Below, piece after piece: positions 24,101 through 36,100 of a stretch of 64,000 nucleotides of DNA. The stretch is from Cryptomeria japonica (lineage: Eukaryota > Streptophyta > Pinopsida > Cupressales > Cupressaceae), in the NCBI RefSeq assembly GCF_030272615.1, contig NC_081415.1, positions 263,736,925 through 263,800,924 on the forward strand. Direction: 5' to 3'. Positions within the stretch are counted from its first letter, which is position 1. The number at the start of each line of letters is the position of its first letter. Below the pieces are notes generated by a model. The model was not told where the DNA came from and searched no databases. It saw only the letters and a list, made by a program, of their open reading frames with translations. Both the position numbers and the translations under genes were made by a program.

Positions 24101-27100
24101 TAAATTTGTATCCTGGCCTAAGTGAATTTACAAACCTTCTGCAAGAGTCACTTTAGCCTTATTGTAAAAGACTACATCTCCCTTCAACAAATATGGAAAA
24201 GTATTGCTCTATGCTGCCTAAATCAACCATTCTTAACCCAAAAAGCTCTTGAGCTCCAGATTGAAATTGACAAAATCAGAATTCCACTATTCCCTAGAGC
24301 AGATAGTTTCATCTACAAGGACAACAAAGGTGATTTTTTGGTCAAATCTGCTTATATGGCACTGCTGCGGAATTAACTGCCCCGTGGACCCTGGCAGAAG
24401 ATTTGGAACCCCCACCTGATAACTATAATCAACTTATTTTGATGGACGACTTTACATGGTAAGATCTTTACTCAGGACAATCTGGTCAAAAGAGGATTTC
24501 AAATTCCTAATCGGTGTCCTCTTTGTAAAGAGGAGGAAGAATCCATTTTGCACCTTATGCTAAATTGTAAGTCTGCAATTGAAATGTGGACTAAAGTCCT
24601 TTAGAAGCTTGAAATTCCATGGGTTAGAAACGGTGAGCTTCAGCATTTAATTGATGAATGGAGAAGCCCTTCCTATAACCTAATAATTGATCAACTCTGG
24701 AAACAAATTCCCCCCCATGTCTACTGGAGTCTGTGGAAGGAGAGGAACAACTGAATTTTCAGAGACTCTGATAACTCTCTTGAGTCCGTATTTATACTTT
24801 GTGCAAATCAGTCCTTGAAAATCTTTCTGTCACAACAGGAAAATGTCCACGTCATCCCCCAACTAAGTATGATGAGAGAGTGGGAAAAAATGGGGTTTGC
24901 CCAAAGATTTCGCCATCTTTGACAACTCCAAAATAATGGCCAAAAATATTACTAAATGGTCCCCCCCTAATCAAAATTGGTGCAATCTGAACTTTGATGG
25001 GGTGGCGAAGCAGGAGAAGGCAGCTGGGGGAGTTCTGATTAGAGGTGCTGAAGGGAAACTGATTGCAGCTTTCTCAAGGAACCTTAATGGCCTCACTAAC
25101 AATCAGGCAGAATGCATGGCACTCTACTGGGAGATCAAAATTGCCGTTTCTTTGAATATAAAATCCTTGGCCATTGAAGGTGATTCAAAGTTGGTCATAG
25201 ATGGTGCTGGTGGATTATCTAATGTGGGTTGGAAAATGGTTGATATCACAAATGACATCAACAAACTTCTTTTCGGTCTAGACAATTTCACTATCACCCA
25301 CATATTTAGAGAGGGGAATAGATGTACTAATTCTATGGCGGCTCTTGGCCTTCATCTGGAAGGTATTAGAGTTTGGAGGAAATGGGAGTCTCTTCTTGGC
25401 CGGATTCGAAAACTCCTCATAGAGGAGAGCAATATGCTAGATTAAGGATCAGACTATAATATATAGATAGCAAAATCAGAAAACCAAAAATCAATGCACA
25501 TAAAGAACACCAGAATACCCTGGGAAAACCTCCCTCTTGTAGGTGAAAAACCCAACAATAATCTCAGATATTATTAGGCAAAATCAGTATAAATCTTTAC
25601 AAGTCTGCTTCAACACTTGAAGCACTTGACCAGCAGAATATGCACAGTAGAGTGATAGATTCAAAACTAGGTCACAACAGTATTATGGACTTATCTGCAA
25701 AACACTTGAATGTTGATCAAGGAAGACAAACACCATTCGCTGATAATGAAGAAGATTCTCAGCCTCTGAATGGACTCGCTGTCTTGGAAGAAGTTCGCTG
25801 TCCCTAAGAGATAGTTTGCTGTCCTTACGAGAGAATTCGTTGTCCTAAGAAGATATTTGCTGACTGTAGATGCTATTTGCTGATCACTGCTGAATGAATG
25901 TATTCTCTGATAGTTTCTGAAGGAGATTGTTGTGTGGAATGAATGTATCATAAGCATGATGATGCTTTGTATATATATGTGACATAGCCTCCCAATTTAC
26001 CTAGGTCGGCTTTATTGTTTTGGCGCCAAGAATAGGATTAGACCTATAGATTACAAGTTACATTCATATTGGTCCTGTCCAATACAATTACAAGTTACAT
26101 ATAGGTGTTGCTTAATGACAAGTTACATATGACGCCCAATTAGGGCCAGACTTACGTAAAGTCAAATTGAATCAATAATAAGCCTAAGGCCGACAGGCCA
26201 GTTAATTGCCAAGAGTACTAGGTCGGCCCTAGAAGGGATCCGACCTAGCTACAAACATCAACACTCCCTCTTAGCTAGGGAGGAGACCTTCTCAAGATCC
26301 GAGATACATGGCTACTCCCATGAAAGATGCAAATGAACACCATCACCATGGCTACTCCTATGAATGGAATTACAAACGAACACAACCACCATGGCTACTC
26401 CCAGAGGGTGGGTCCATCATGGCTACTCCCATGAACGAAAACCAAATCACGTTCACCATAGCTACTCCCAGAGGGTGAACAAAAACAAGTGCTATGACAT
26501 CCACCATGCCTACTCGCAGAGGGTGGAAGAGGGCTTTCACCTCAAACTTCTCCCAGAGAAGAGTGCATTACCACCATGCCTACTCACAGAGGGTGGAACA
26601 AGGGCTTTCACCGTAAACTTCTCTCGCAAAGAAGAATGCATTAACAAGAGACTGCACCTCAAACTTCTCCCTCACAGAGAAGAACTCATTAACAAGGGAT
26701 TGCAACTCGAACTTCTCTCTCACAGAGAAGAACTCATTAACAAGGGCTTTCACCTCAAATCTCTCCATCACAGAGAAAAATGCATTAACCAAATCTTCAT
26801 GATGACGTGGCTCCCTCTGAAGCTGAAAATGTCAGGCTCCCTCTGAAGCTGAAATGTCGAGCTCCCTTTGAAGCTGAAAAAAATGACATTTCCTCCTTTT
26901 AGAATAAGAATCCTTTTGAGTTGACATTTGACCTTGGCTCCTCTTGAGGTGTCCCTATGTCAACTTCCGCAGAAGAAGCTAGAGGAGTAGACCTAGATTT
27001 GCACTCTCGAGCAATGTGGCCATACTTGTCACACCTAAAACATTGAATGTAAGATAAGTCCCTTTTCGGAGCAGAATTTGGACCTCTGTCACTATCCCTC

Positions 27101-30100
27101 TTTCTTCTTTTGCCTCTTTCCATAGAAGTGTGTGTAGCAAGGACTTGATTTTCCACATCATAATGACTATGCTCAATTCCTCTTGATATCAACCTCAACT
27201 CTTCTTGAATTGGAGTTTCTATTCTTGATCTTCAGGCTCAGGCTGATCTTTTCCTTCTACAAACTGAAGTAGATCATTCTCTTCAAGTGCAATAAGGACT
27301 CTAACCTTCCACGAGGTGAAGTTCAAAGCTCCGTCAAGTCTATCTTCAAACTTCAAACCAATCACCATCTTCAATGCTGGAAATGGCGTGAAGAAGGAGT
27401 GCTGCTATCACAAAGTCTAATCACAACTGAATCAACCTTAGCTTTGATACCATGTTAGATTGAGGATCAGACTGTAACATATAGATAGCAAAATCAAAAA
27501 CCAAAAATCAATGCACATAAAGAACACCAAAATACCTTGTGAAAACCTTCCTCTTGGAGGTGAAAAACCCAACAATAATCTCAGATCTTATTAGGAAAAA
27601 TCAGTATAAATCTTTACAGGTCTGCTTCAACACTTGAAGCACTTGACCAGCAGAATATGCATAGTAGAGTGATAGATTCAAAACTAGGGCACAACAGTAT
27701 TACGGACTCATCTGCAAAACACTTGAATGCTGATCAAGGAAGACAAACACCATTCGTTGATAATGAAGAAGATTCACAGCCTCTGAATGGACTCACTGTC
27801 TTGGAAGAAGTTCGCTGTCCCTAAGAGATAGTTCGCTGTCCTTAGGAGAGAATTCGCTGTCCTAAGAAGATATTTGCTGATCACTGCTGAATAATGTATT
27901 CTCTGATTGTTGCTGAAGGAGATCGATGTGTGGAATGAATGTATCATAAGCATGAATGATGCTTTGTATATATATGTGACATAGCCTCCTAATTTACCTA
28001 GGTCGGCTTTATTGTTTTGGCGCCAAGAATAGGATCAGACCTATAGATTACAAGTTACATTCATATAGGTCTGGTCCAATACAATTACAAGTTACATATA
28101 GGTGTTGCTTAATGACAAGTTACATATGACGCCCAATTAGGGCCAGACTTACACAAAGTCAAGTTGAATCAATAATAAGCCTACGGCCGACAAGCCACTT
28201 AATTGCCAAGAGTACTAGGTCAGCCCTAGAAGGGATCCGACCTAGCTACAAACATCAACACAACACTGCTTCCTAATTATGATGCAATCCAAAAAAATTT
28301 CTCTTCTCTCTATCTTTCTCCTGCTTCTTGGCCTTTCCTGTGACCGAGAAAGCTCCAGTGTTTCAACTCGAAGTCTGAGTTTGATGAGGGTGGCACAATT
28401 TTTAAATCCCTTCACTAGGCAAGCGGGTAAAAGCAAAAGGATGGACGGCGTGGCAATAAATTCAAATCTCATGACTAAGCAAGATAAAGATGATAGGTGG
28501 GAGTAGGACATGGCAATGAATCCTAATAATTGTAGGTTGCGCCCAACGAATCATGATAAGCTTCGTAACCACGAGCTCGTTTCAATTATAGGATGACATT
28601 ACCATATTGATACCACAAAAAGATAATTGGTCATCCGAATGGTGATAAGATTTTGTAAGATCGGGCACATTTAATCGCCTTCAGTCTTTTGAAAGGATTA
28701 ACCTTTTGGCACGTGTGGAGTGTTACCGCAAGGAATGGAAAAATCAATTGCTTGTGCATTGTCGTGATGGCCTCGTTAACCACTCACCTTTTACAAGTTT
28801 TGTAAAAGGTAATTTCCTTTCCGAAAAGAACAGTGAGAGCAATAATTTTTCTAATTGTGAGAAGTTAACTTCTACTAAAGGTGACAATATGGGTGGTGAA
28901 AGAGTGACGATGAAACCAGACAAGCATGAAGAATTCATGTCCAAGGAAACGGTTTGGCACATATGTAAAGAGGGTGGGGTTGCCCAGTTCATTGAATCAA
29001 TGAATGGGCATGATGCAATCCTCTCCATTCAATTTGCCTCTTTCTAGACGAAACACAGAGTGACTATTAGAGGGATTTCCTTCGAGATCAATGAGGATGT
29101 TATTACTAAGGCAATAGGGCTATCCACGAAGGGAAGGAAGTGGAAAAAAACTAGTAGGTTTACAGACACTAAGAGCCTAAACTAGCTCTTCAGAGAAGAA
29201 GAGAACTCGGTCAAGCTTCATGGTGGATTTGATAGGGAGGAGCTATCGGACCCATGGGATTAGATATGTCTCATGATTCATGAAATACTTTACACTGGAG
29301 GGAAGGTTTAAAGTTTTCTACTACTATCATTTCCCTATGCTTAACTACTTCTGTAACAACTCTAGAATTTCCTTCCCTTTCTTCCTCCTCCACTCCCTAG
29401 AAAATGCTATTCTGGAGGTAGTAGACTGTGCCAAATCCGAGGGCAAAAAGCGCTTTCCTATCCACCAAAGCCTCATCTTTCGCCTTTATTGCTTCCACTT
29501 AGCTCTTTGGCCTCCACACCTTATTGTTGTTCATGAAGTGGCTATTTCACTTGCCTCCTCCTTAAATGTTATAGATATCCCAGGCCCTAGTCGAAAGAAA
29601 GGAATAAGGAGACCAAACCTTTGCTCCCAACAGAGATAGCCTCAAACCCTGACTCACAAAACCCTTGATTCTGGCACTACGACGAAGACAAAGAAAACCC
29701 CCCTGCTAACTTGGAGAATTCCAAGTCCAAAAAACCAAAGTCATTTTGCAGGAGGTGGACTTGGAGGAGGATATGGCGGAAGATACCAGTACCCCTAGGC
29801 ACTTCAATAGACTTGCCTCTAGGTAGCGCTCGGGGGGTAGGAAAAGAATCATCGACAATTCGGGCTCCAAAGCGGACGGGGATCACGATATTGAAGAAAT
29901 TGTCAAGGAATGTCAAAAGGTCCTGGCGAATAAGGTGGAGGAAGGGTGACGAGGATTCTGGTACCACCAACAATTCAACCCACATCTTGGATTCTACTAA
30001 TGTTGGACCTATTGATCTCACTCAGGAGATGATGCCTAATGAGGAAGATGAAGCGGTCAAAGCTCCGGAAGGGACCTGTCGAAAAGCTCAGGAAGGGTCC

Positions 30101-33100
30101 TGTTCTAAGTGCTTGGAGTTGAAAGCCGAACTGATCAAAACAAATGAGAGGCTGACTGACTTGGAAAGAAAAATGGGCTCCTTCTCCAGATTCGGGCTCA
30201 TAGTCATGCACAGTTTTGCCACCACGCTTTGCCTGTTGCATCAGGACTTGGTGGGCCAGAAGGGCAAGGACGATGAAAGTTGCAGGGAACTTTACAAGTT
30301 CTTGATAGAAGATTGGGCGAATGTCTTTCAGCAAGCTGGATGCAAAATCCACAGGAACCGTTAGGGCTTCGTCCTGATTTTAGTTCTTTTTGCTTTATGC
30401 CATTTTGGTTGGGGTTTTCAAAACTCTTTATAACTATTACAGTAGTTTAGTTTGTGTTTTTAAGACTGTTATTTTGAACCTCTCGGATGTCTATTATTGT
30501 TAATTTTCTCTGCTATTGGTGTGTTTGTTTACTGGTAGTCTGGATTTAATATGCTGATACTAGAGTTTTGTTTTGCAGCCATTGGGCTTTTGCATCTTTG
30601 GGCCAGCACCCAGTTTTTGCTGCTTTTAATATCGAAAACATGTAGCCTTTTAAATTTAAAGGCATCTCGATAGCATAGAGATGTGGAGAGCAAATAAAAT
30701 TGAGAGTTTAGCTTATTAATTATAGAATATAAATTTTTGTTATTAATGCTCATATCACCAATTACATTGCATTGCACAATGCTAGTGCATAAATAATAAC
30801 TATATGCTAATAGTTTTCAAATTTTCAATTGCAATCTATTTTGTACCAAGTCAACCTACAAGCTAAGTACAAAGTTTGAAAGAAAAACATAGCTACTAAC
30901 TTTTGGTCATACAAAGAGAGCCCCATTATGATGGGGTGGATGGAGCAGATGTAATGTCCCTACTTTGAAATATAATTTAATAATAATAATAATAAAATTA
31001 AATTACAAAAGAATAAAAATAAAATTAAAATATAAAAGATGAGGCCTTGACGCCAAAAGCTAACAAGGCCGACATAAATGGTTAAAGGATGCTAGAGGCA
31101 CATATATATGCGAAGTCAATGTCATTGTAATTACACACAATCAGTGATTATATTCCTATTCGGCATTCTACAACAAATTACTTCTGTGATCTGTGAATCA
31201 TCTTCTAAGTCAGCAAAACATATTCGTAAGTCAGTGAAGCACATTCAAAGGTCAGCGAATCATATACAAAGGACAGCAAACGGTTCCTTCTGACAGCAAA
31301 CATCATCTTGAAGACAACGAAAATCATTTGAGGGCAACGAACTGTAATGTCCCTACTTTGAAATATAATTTAATAATAAATAATAATAATAAAAAAAAAT
31401 ACAAACGAATAAATATAAAAATTAAATTAAAATATAAGAGAATATAATTAGACATAATTAAAATTTGATTAAAGTTAATGAATGGTCAAAAGGCATGAAA
31501 TGATAAGTTGTGACTCCCTTAAACGTGAGATATAAAAGGGAGAAGAGAAACTCATTTGAGGGGGGGAGAATTTGGAAAATGAGAAGTGCAGATCTGATTT
31601 AAATAAGAAATGCAGATCTGATTGTGGAAGGTTGTGTCCGTTCAAAGGGCAGAAAGAATGAAGAGTTGCACTCTTTCAAAGGGTGCTGATGGTGAAAGGG
31701 TGTGTCTCTTGCCGAAGGACATACATGATGAAGAGGTGTGACCTCTCCCTCACATTGAGAGATATAAAGGGAAGGAATCAAAAGCATCTAGTGACATCAC
31801 CATTGATGAGATGAGATCAGAACTGTTATTGAGTTACAGGCAGTAACATTTGTGTTCTTGGTAGTATGCATGGGATGTGCTAAATATGTATGCTTAATAT
31901 ATGAAGCCTGATAATGTTGTTATACAAAATTTAGTATATTGACTGCAATATGTATGACAGTCATACTTAATTTCATATATATTATGAACACATGAGAAGT
32001 TAGTATACTTATAGTCTAAATCATGTTATTACTGTCAGTATTTAAGATGATGGGAATGAGATGTTCCAAAGAGGGGCAGTCTAAATCCAAGCAATGGGTT
32101 AAGTCCCAAGATAGGGTGGGGATCAGCGACCCATAAGCCTTGAGGGTATAGACCCAAGATAGGTAAGGGCTTGCATCTGTAAACTTTGAGGGAACCTATT
32201 GTATTTGGTCTCTAAGCGCTTTGGTAACATACATAGACCGTTCTCCCTTAAAACTGAAGTAGTAGCAGGGTTTGATAACTATATTAAGAACTATGAATAA
32301 TGAAATTAATCATCTAATGAAAAAAATAAATAAGAACTTGTTAATAACTAATTGAAGAATAACAATCAATTTTAGTATATTGAAATAGATCAAGTAGGGG
32401 ACATTACAACAGAACAAACTCAAAAAATTCAATTGAATCACAAACATGAATTATTAAACACACAAAAAATATGAACACGGAAATTAATGTGCTGCAACAC
32501 CAAAATATAATTTTATTGCCTGCAAAAATTGAGTAACATTTGCCTCTTTTAAAGAGGAATTTGGGAGCATATAGAAATTTCTGGAAAGAATCATAACATA
32601 CAGTCTTTTGTATGACTGATGGAATTAACTGCCGTTTCAACGGTGGAATTGGTGGTAGACTGAAGTTAGCCAGTGGTTGCACGGTGGTAGAAGTTTTTAG
32701 CATGCGGGAGAAATTACTACATTCTAACACTCCCCCTTAATTTCGACCACAAATGCTACTGCATGTACAATTCCTTGACTGTTGTCTTCTTTTGTCTCAT
32801 TCTTTGTCTTTAGACTTTCTTGAACCTTCTTTTGCTTGACAGCTTCAAAACAACTCTTGATCTTCAGATCTTTCCTTTCTTTTTGCTTCTTTTAACTGCT
32901 ACGACAGTCCTTCAAACCTTCAAAACTTCAATTTGAATCTTCTTGCAAACTCCCTATTTGTAGGCGTCTTGCTAGACAATATTTTCCTTTGACCTGAACA
33001 TTCAAACCTTTGATGATCGTTCACATTCACATATGAAATTTTATACTTGAACAAATTTTTGAACATACCTGTAGTAGTTTGCCAACTAGATCCATAAGTC

Positions 33101-36100
33101 CATCCACAATCCATTTTCAGGCATTCATTCTTTAACTCTTTGTACTAACCATTCTTATCACAATGATTTTTCAATCCACAAATATTGCATGGATGGAGAT
33201 CCCAACGTCTATCCTTCGTATGTCCTTTCCTGTTACAATGTGAACACTGAATACATTGCCTTCCTTGATCTGATTTGCTTGTACCTGGAACACTTGTATC
33301 ATTCTTTCCTTTACCTATGACATACCTGCGACCTTCATATTTGGGCCTCATTATTGTTTCAATAGGTTTTCTCATTCCTTGTTCATGCTTGCCTAAGCCT
33401 TTACCTTTATATCCCATTTCTTTCATGATCTTCAAACCAACATTCATTTCATTGCCATTACATCTAACAATATTATCATCAAAACAACTAGAAGCTTTTG
33501 TATTAACAACATTACCATCTTACCATGACAATCTTTATCACTAACATCTTCAACAAAGTTACACTTATCAAAAGGCAAACACAAATGTGCTACATGAAAT
33601 ATCACATACCAATGCCTTAGACTTCAAACATCCGTTCTCATCTTTCAATGTTTTGATTTCCTACAATTGTAAATTATTTTATTCTTCTAATCTCTTAACA
33701 TTTTCTTCCATATCTACATTCTTTTTCTTAACCTCATCAAACAACTTTAACTTTTTCTCTAACTCTTTATTCTTCTCATCAAATTTAATCAATTCCTTTA
33801 TCTGCAAAATATGTTCTTTCAACCACTTTAATTTTTCCTCTAGATCTTCGATTTTCTCTTTATAATCACTAATTTCATTTGAAATGTTATATTTTTCTGC
33901 TTATATCTGTACTTTACTTTACTTTTCTTCACTTCTATTAATTCTTCTTTTAAAAGATCTATCTCGGAAATTAGATTTATATTTTCCTTCAACACTCTTT
34001 TGCCTAATTTTCCCATTGAAATTCACAAATTTTAACTCACCTTGTATACTTGTTTAACTTTCTTTGATTCTGCAATCTTTCTATACCTGATTTGTCCTCC
34101 TTATAGATCCCTTGACTGTCTTCCTTGTCTTTTACTGAGGTGTCACCAATGATCTCCTTTCTTTTCTCTAACTATTCAATTGCCTTCATACTCTTCTATT
34201 CTCAAATGATGGTCTGGTCTTGACTAGCAATCTTTCTTCAGCAATATTGTATGATCTGGCAGCATTGATAAAAAAACTGTGATCTACTTCTTTAAGGCTT
34301 CCTCCAATTGTATTCTTGAAAACTTTGACGAACTTCTTAACTGCTTTGATCTTGGCTTGAATGACAGCTCCAACATCTCCAATTAGTGACCTTTTCTAAG
34401 GCGTCTCAAACTCCTCAAAACAAAATTCTTCACAGATTTGCAATCCTTCTGATTGTAGAGGGGCTTTAGACTCATCAATAAACAACTTTCTAATGACTGC
34501 GGCATTCTTCCTGAGAATTCAATTCTAGAATCTGGAACTTATTTTTCTTGGCTTTATTAGTGACCTTCTTTTGGATGGGCAGCGACTTCTCTCACAACTC
34601 CAAATCTAGCAATGGGTGGATCTTTAATGACTTTGATAATTTCTTTGCTTTCACCAACTTCCAGCGAACACCATAGACCTGATCCAACAGTCTCATGCCC
34701 AAGATCTATTCTCATGTTCTGATACGACACTGATGGGGTGGATGGAGCAGAACAAACACAGAAAATTAAATTGAAACACACACAGGAATTATAAAACACA
34801 CAGAAAATATGAACACAGAAATTAATGTGCTGCAGCACCAAAATATAATTTTATTGCTTGCAAATATTGAGTTACATTTGCCTCTTTTAAAGAGGAATTC
34901 AAGAGCATATATAAATTTCTGGAAAGAATCATAACTTACAGTCTTTTGCATGACTGATGGAATTAACTGTTGTTTCAATGGTGGAACTGGTGGCAGACTG
35001 AAGTTAGCCGGTGGTTGCACGGTGGCAGAAGTTTCCAGCATGCAGGAGAAATTACTACATTCTAACTCATTAGAGGTTTGTAGGTCCTAATGATGAAACT
35101 CATGTTTGAGCCTCTCTTGCATCGGTCAACCACATCACTACCATATTTGTGCCTCATTAAGGAGATCATAAACATCACCATTGTCAAGGACATGATCAGT
35201 TGCAAACTACCTAGAATCTGGATCAATCTTGTTAAGGTCAATTGGCTGGTCCTCCTCACTAGTACCTAATTTTGTTCACAGAGAAATTTGATTTAGGAAT
35301 TGAAAGTGAAGAAAACTATGATTACAATTTATAATTATTATTAAAAGGGTTTAAACTCTAAACTTTAGCTTTCATTAGCTTCAAGTGGAGGTCATGGTGA
35401 GTGAACATCAAGTCATTCATTTGTTCTTGTGTTAAATGGTTGTGTTTCTTGGAATGTATTGTTAAAAAACACTTCAAGTACACTCACAAGGATATGAACC
35501 ACATGGCTGTCTTAAAATGCACATTGCCATCTTTGAAGATAATTGACTTCTTGGCCACAAAAATCCCACCATTACACTAAAAAATACAAATTATTTTGAG
35601 AAGACATCATTTAAGATCTACTATTAGCTTAACACCTTTATTTTACATGTCCACAATAAAGGGAGAATGGCAAGAGTTTATGGAGCTTACTTGATTTGAG
35701 GACCTTTGTGCTTTGAGTGACAACCATACTTGAGAAAAATTTCCTTTCTTACTTGTATTTTGGTAGCTTTGCCATAATGATATGCAATTTTTTTGGGGTA
35801 GGAGACATTTTCTCCATGTACATGAGTAGATTGTGTGTGACCTCAACATCATCTTTGAATTAAGGACTATAGAGCAACATTGAATTTAGATAGTATCCAA
35901 TGATATGAAGAGTGGATTGCATCTATCAATCCTATCTACTATCAGTTATATCCTACAATGGTATATATTCGTACTTGTTATTTTCCATCCTACCTCTCAT
36001 CACCTCCTTGGCTCTATCCATTGCCTCATTTAAATAGCCGATGGAGGATTCTTTCCCTCCTCTAGTTGTAAAACTTTTTCTAGAGGTTTTTAAAAATTCG

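Larger units (their letters stand above)
25435..28260 (-). mobile_element. Gag-only LTR element (TR-GAG-like), inserted in the LINE
   Basis: Two LTRs (829 and 805 bp) bound a 1,192-bp interior. Orientation is minus. Reading that strand, the LTR starts TGTTGATGTTTGTAG and ends CAATCTAACA, a tRNA-Met primer site TGGTATCAAAGC follows the right-hand LTR, and a purine tract AGCTAAGAGGGAG precedes the left-hand LTR. Flanks are CAATA (25430-25434) and CAACA (28261-28265), a target duplication with one difference. The interior holds Copia-type gag pieces and a minisatellite but no protease, integrase, RT or RNase H, so the element is non-autonomous. Confidence 0.85.
30924..35072 (-). mobile_element. 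Gag-like LTR element without pol, TSD CATTA
   Basis: LTRs of ~337 bp. The right copy is 34731-35067; the left copy is 30929-32729 and is split by an insertion at 30950-32408. A perfect target duplication CATTA lies at 30924-30928 and 35068-35072. Reading the minus strand: LTR starts TGTTAGAATGTAG, ends CCACCCCATCA, with a primer-like TCGTATCAGAAC just after it, and a purine tract ATTAAGGGGGAG before the left LTR. The ~2.0 kb interior encodes a coiled coil, a G-patch-like segment and zinc knuckles. No protease, RT, RNase H or integrase was seen. Confidence 0.85.

Noticed and set aside
26364-26846. 160-codon + frame and opposing minus frame 26792-26580
   Set aside because: Both arise from minisatellite periodicity inside the gag-only LTR element; the coding strand of that element is minus and its gag lies elsewhere.
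33145-33447. Host G-patch gene in the DJ1D intron
   Set aside because: It lies between LTRs with a shared target duplication and next to zinc knuckles and a coiled coil, so it belongs to the LTR element.
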